The notes under the pieces: model-generated
What the model saw: only the letters and a program-made list of their open reading frames with translations
Told to the model about the DNA's origin: nothing
The model's database searches: none
DNA from: Phycisphaerales bacterium
Lineage (GTDB): Bacteria > Planctomycetota > Phycisphaerae > Phycisphaerales > UBA1924
Length of the DNA: 6,455 bases
Direction: 5' to 3'
NCBI GenBank assembly: GCA_030680655.1
Contig: JAUXUZ010000133.1
Span: 1-6,455 of the forward strand
In this document: positions 5,981 to 6,455 of the stretch, one piece after another
How positions within the stretch are numbered: position 1 is the first letter of the stretch
How the letters are laid out: the number at the start of each line of letters is the position of its first letter
Position numbers and translations under genes: made by a program

Positions 5981-6009
5981 CCGGCGTTCGCACCCGTGCG
6001 ACGCGCCGG
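5981..6009 (+). other. 3' UTR hairpin after rpsD
   Basis: TCGCAC (5988-5993) pairs with GTGCGA (5996-6001) and CCGGC (5981-5985) with GCCGG (6005-6009) across a small internal loop. It begins 8 bases after the stop codon and has no U-tract, so it is not a classical terminator itself. It may protect the 3' end or slow polymerase before the terminator 18 bases further on. Confidence 0.5.
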
Positions 6010-6026
6010 CCGCACAGGTTCCTTCC

Positions 6027-6060
6027 CCGGCCCGCGCACCCGCGCGGGCCGGTTTGTTTC
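6027..6060 (+). terminator. Rho-independent terminator of rpsD
   Basis: A perfect 11-bp all-GC stem (6027-6037 with 6042-6052, arm CCGGCCCGCGC) around ACCC is followed directly by TTTGTTTC. It lies 54 bases past the rpsD stop. Its U-tract overlaps the candidate -35 box of the next gene. Confidence 0.92.
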
Positions 6061-6084
6061 TCGGCTCCGTGCGCGTTCTATTAT
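6054..6084 (+). promoter_or_regulatory. Candidate promoter of the SurA/PpiD-like gene
   Basis: TATTAT (6079-6084) matches five of six -10 positions and stands out in very GC-rich DNA. The best -35 is TTGTTT (6054-6059) at a rather long 19-base spacing, inside the U-tract of the rpsD terminator. The implied start near 6091 gives a leader of about 56 nt. Confidence 0.45.
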
Positions 6085-6146
6085 GGTTCCACGCGCCCGC
6101 GCGCCTCAGGATCAGCCACCCCACCCGCCCCAACCGAGCCCAACCG

Positions 6147-6455
6147 ATGATCAAGATTCTTCAGAAATACAAGATGTACATCCTGGTGGTCGGCGGCGTG
6201 CTCATCATGATCTCGTTCCTGCTCGGGGATGCGCTCCGCCAGATCAACACGTTCGCCAACGACACCCAGACGATGTACAACGTTGACGGGTCGAAGGTCT
6301 CCCACTCGGACCTCAACACGGCGAGCATCCATCTCGAGGGCATCAAGCGTGTCATCAACAAAGACCTGATGAAGAGCTTGAAGATGGACGACGACGGTAC
6401 CCAGTGGCAGCTGGTCACCGCCGCGGCTGAGAAGGCGGGTCTGGTCGGCGGGCCA
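6147..6455 (+). CDS. SurA/PpiD-like membrane-anchored periplasmic folding factor, N-terminal part
   Basis: The frame is open from ATG 6147 to the window edge (103 complete codons, no stop), so only the N-terminus is seen. A short basic start (MIKILQKYK) is followed by one membrane helix (about 10-27, YILVVGGVLIMISFLLG). Then comes a charged region with a YNVDGSKVSHSDL segment (44-56), which in SurA_N/PpiD-type chaperones is the usual 'NG-x-x-I-s-x-x-e-f' beginning of the chaperone domain. A membrane-anchored protein with this domain outside the membrane would assist folding of exported proteins and may carry a parvulin domain further on, which cannot be checked here. The start is chosen for the signal anchor. 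No Shine-Dalgarno is visible in the C/A-rich bases before it. An unrelated single-pass membrane protein remains possible. Confidence 0.7.
   Translation, partial: MIKILQKYKMYILVVGGVLIMISFLLGDALRQINTFANDTQTMYNVDGSKVSHSDLNTASIHLEGIKRVINKDLMKSLKMDDDGTQWQLVTAAAEKAGLVGGP

Noticed and set aside
5406..5993. Minus-strand frame of 195 codons opposite rpsD
   Set aside because: It is an antisense shadow in GC-rich coding DNA, Val/Ala/Leu-rich and without any recognisable domain.

Overview
The window looks like a chromosomal segment from a GC-rich planctomycete, most likely of the class Phycisphaerae. The main evidence is the C-terminus of the first gene, which carries two 34-residue repeats of the form G-x-DG-x-L-NNNDF-I-x-x-ID-x-(F/Y)F and ends in Cys-Pro. 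From memory, this dockerin-like tail is characteristic of secreted Phycisphaerae proteins. A futalosine-pathway menaquinone gene and a [4Fe-4S]-type PurF fit that assignment. The organism call is inference.

Layout: positions 1-19 are a pure C run, probably a contig-end artefact. On the minus strand, reading from about 4783 down to 107, are purF (amidophosphoribosyltransferase), mqnD (1,4-dihydroxy-6-naphthoate synthase, start overlapping the purF stop by four bases) and, after a 232-base gap with a hairpin plus U-tract, a secreted five-haem c-type cytochrome with the dockerin-like tail. A strong intrinsic terminator ends this block. Positions 4784-5372 (589 bases) are a divergent regulatory region without a convincing gene. 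On the plus strand follow rpsD (ribosomal protein S4, zinc-free form) behind a roughly 140-nt hairpin-rich leader, an intrinsic terminator, and the first 103 codons of a membrane-anchored SurA/PpiD-like periplasmic chaperone that runs off the window.

How the genes relate: purF and mqnD are probably co-transcribed and translationally coupled. PurF commits PRPP to purine synthesis, and the futalosine route to menaquinone uses a purine nucleoside as a co-substrate. The multihaem cytochrome downstream is an exported redox protein that could belong to a menaquinone-linked electron-transfer chain, though nothing in the sequence proves this. rpsD and the chaperone gene appear to be separate transcription units, each with a candidate promoter.

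I see no defence system, mobile element, CRISPR array or tRNA/rRNA. The least explained signals are the tandem hairpins in the rpsD leader, where an anti-Shine-Dalgarno segment has two competing partners, and the fusion of a pentahaem cytochrome to a dockerin-like C-terminus.
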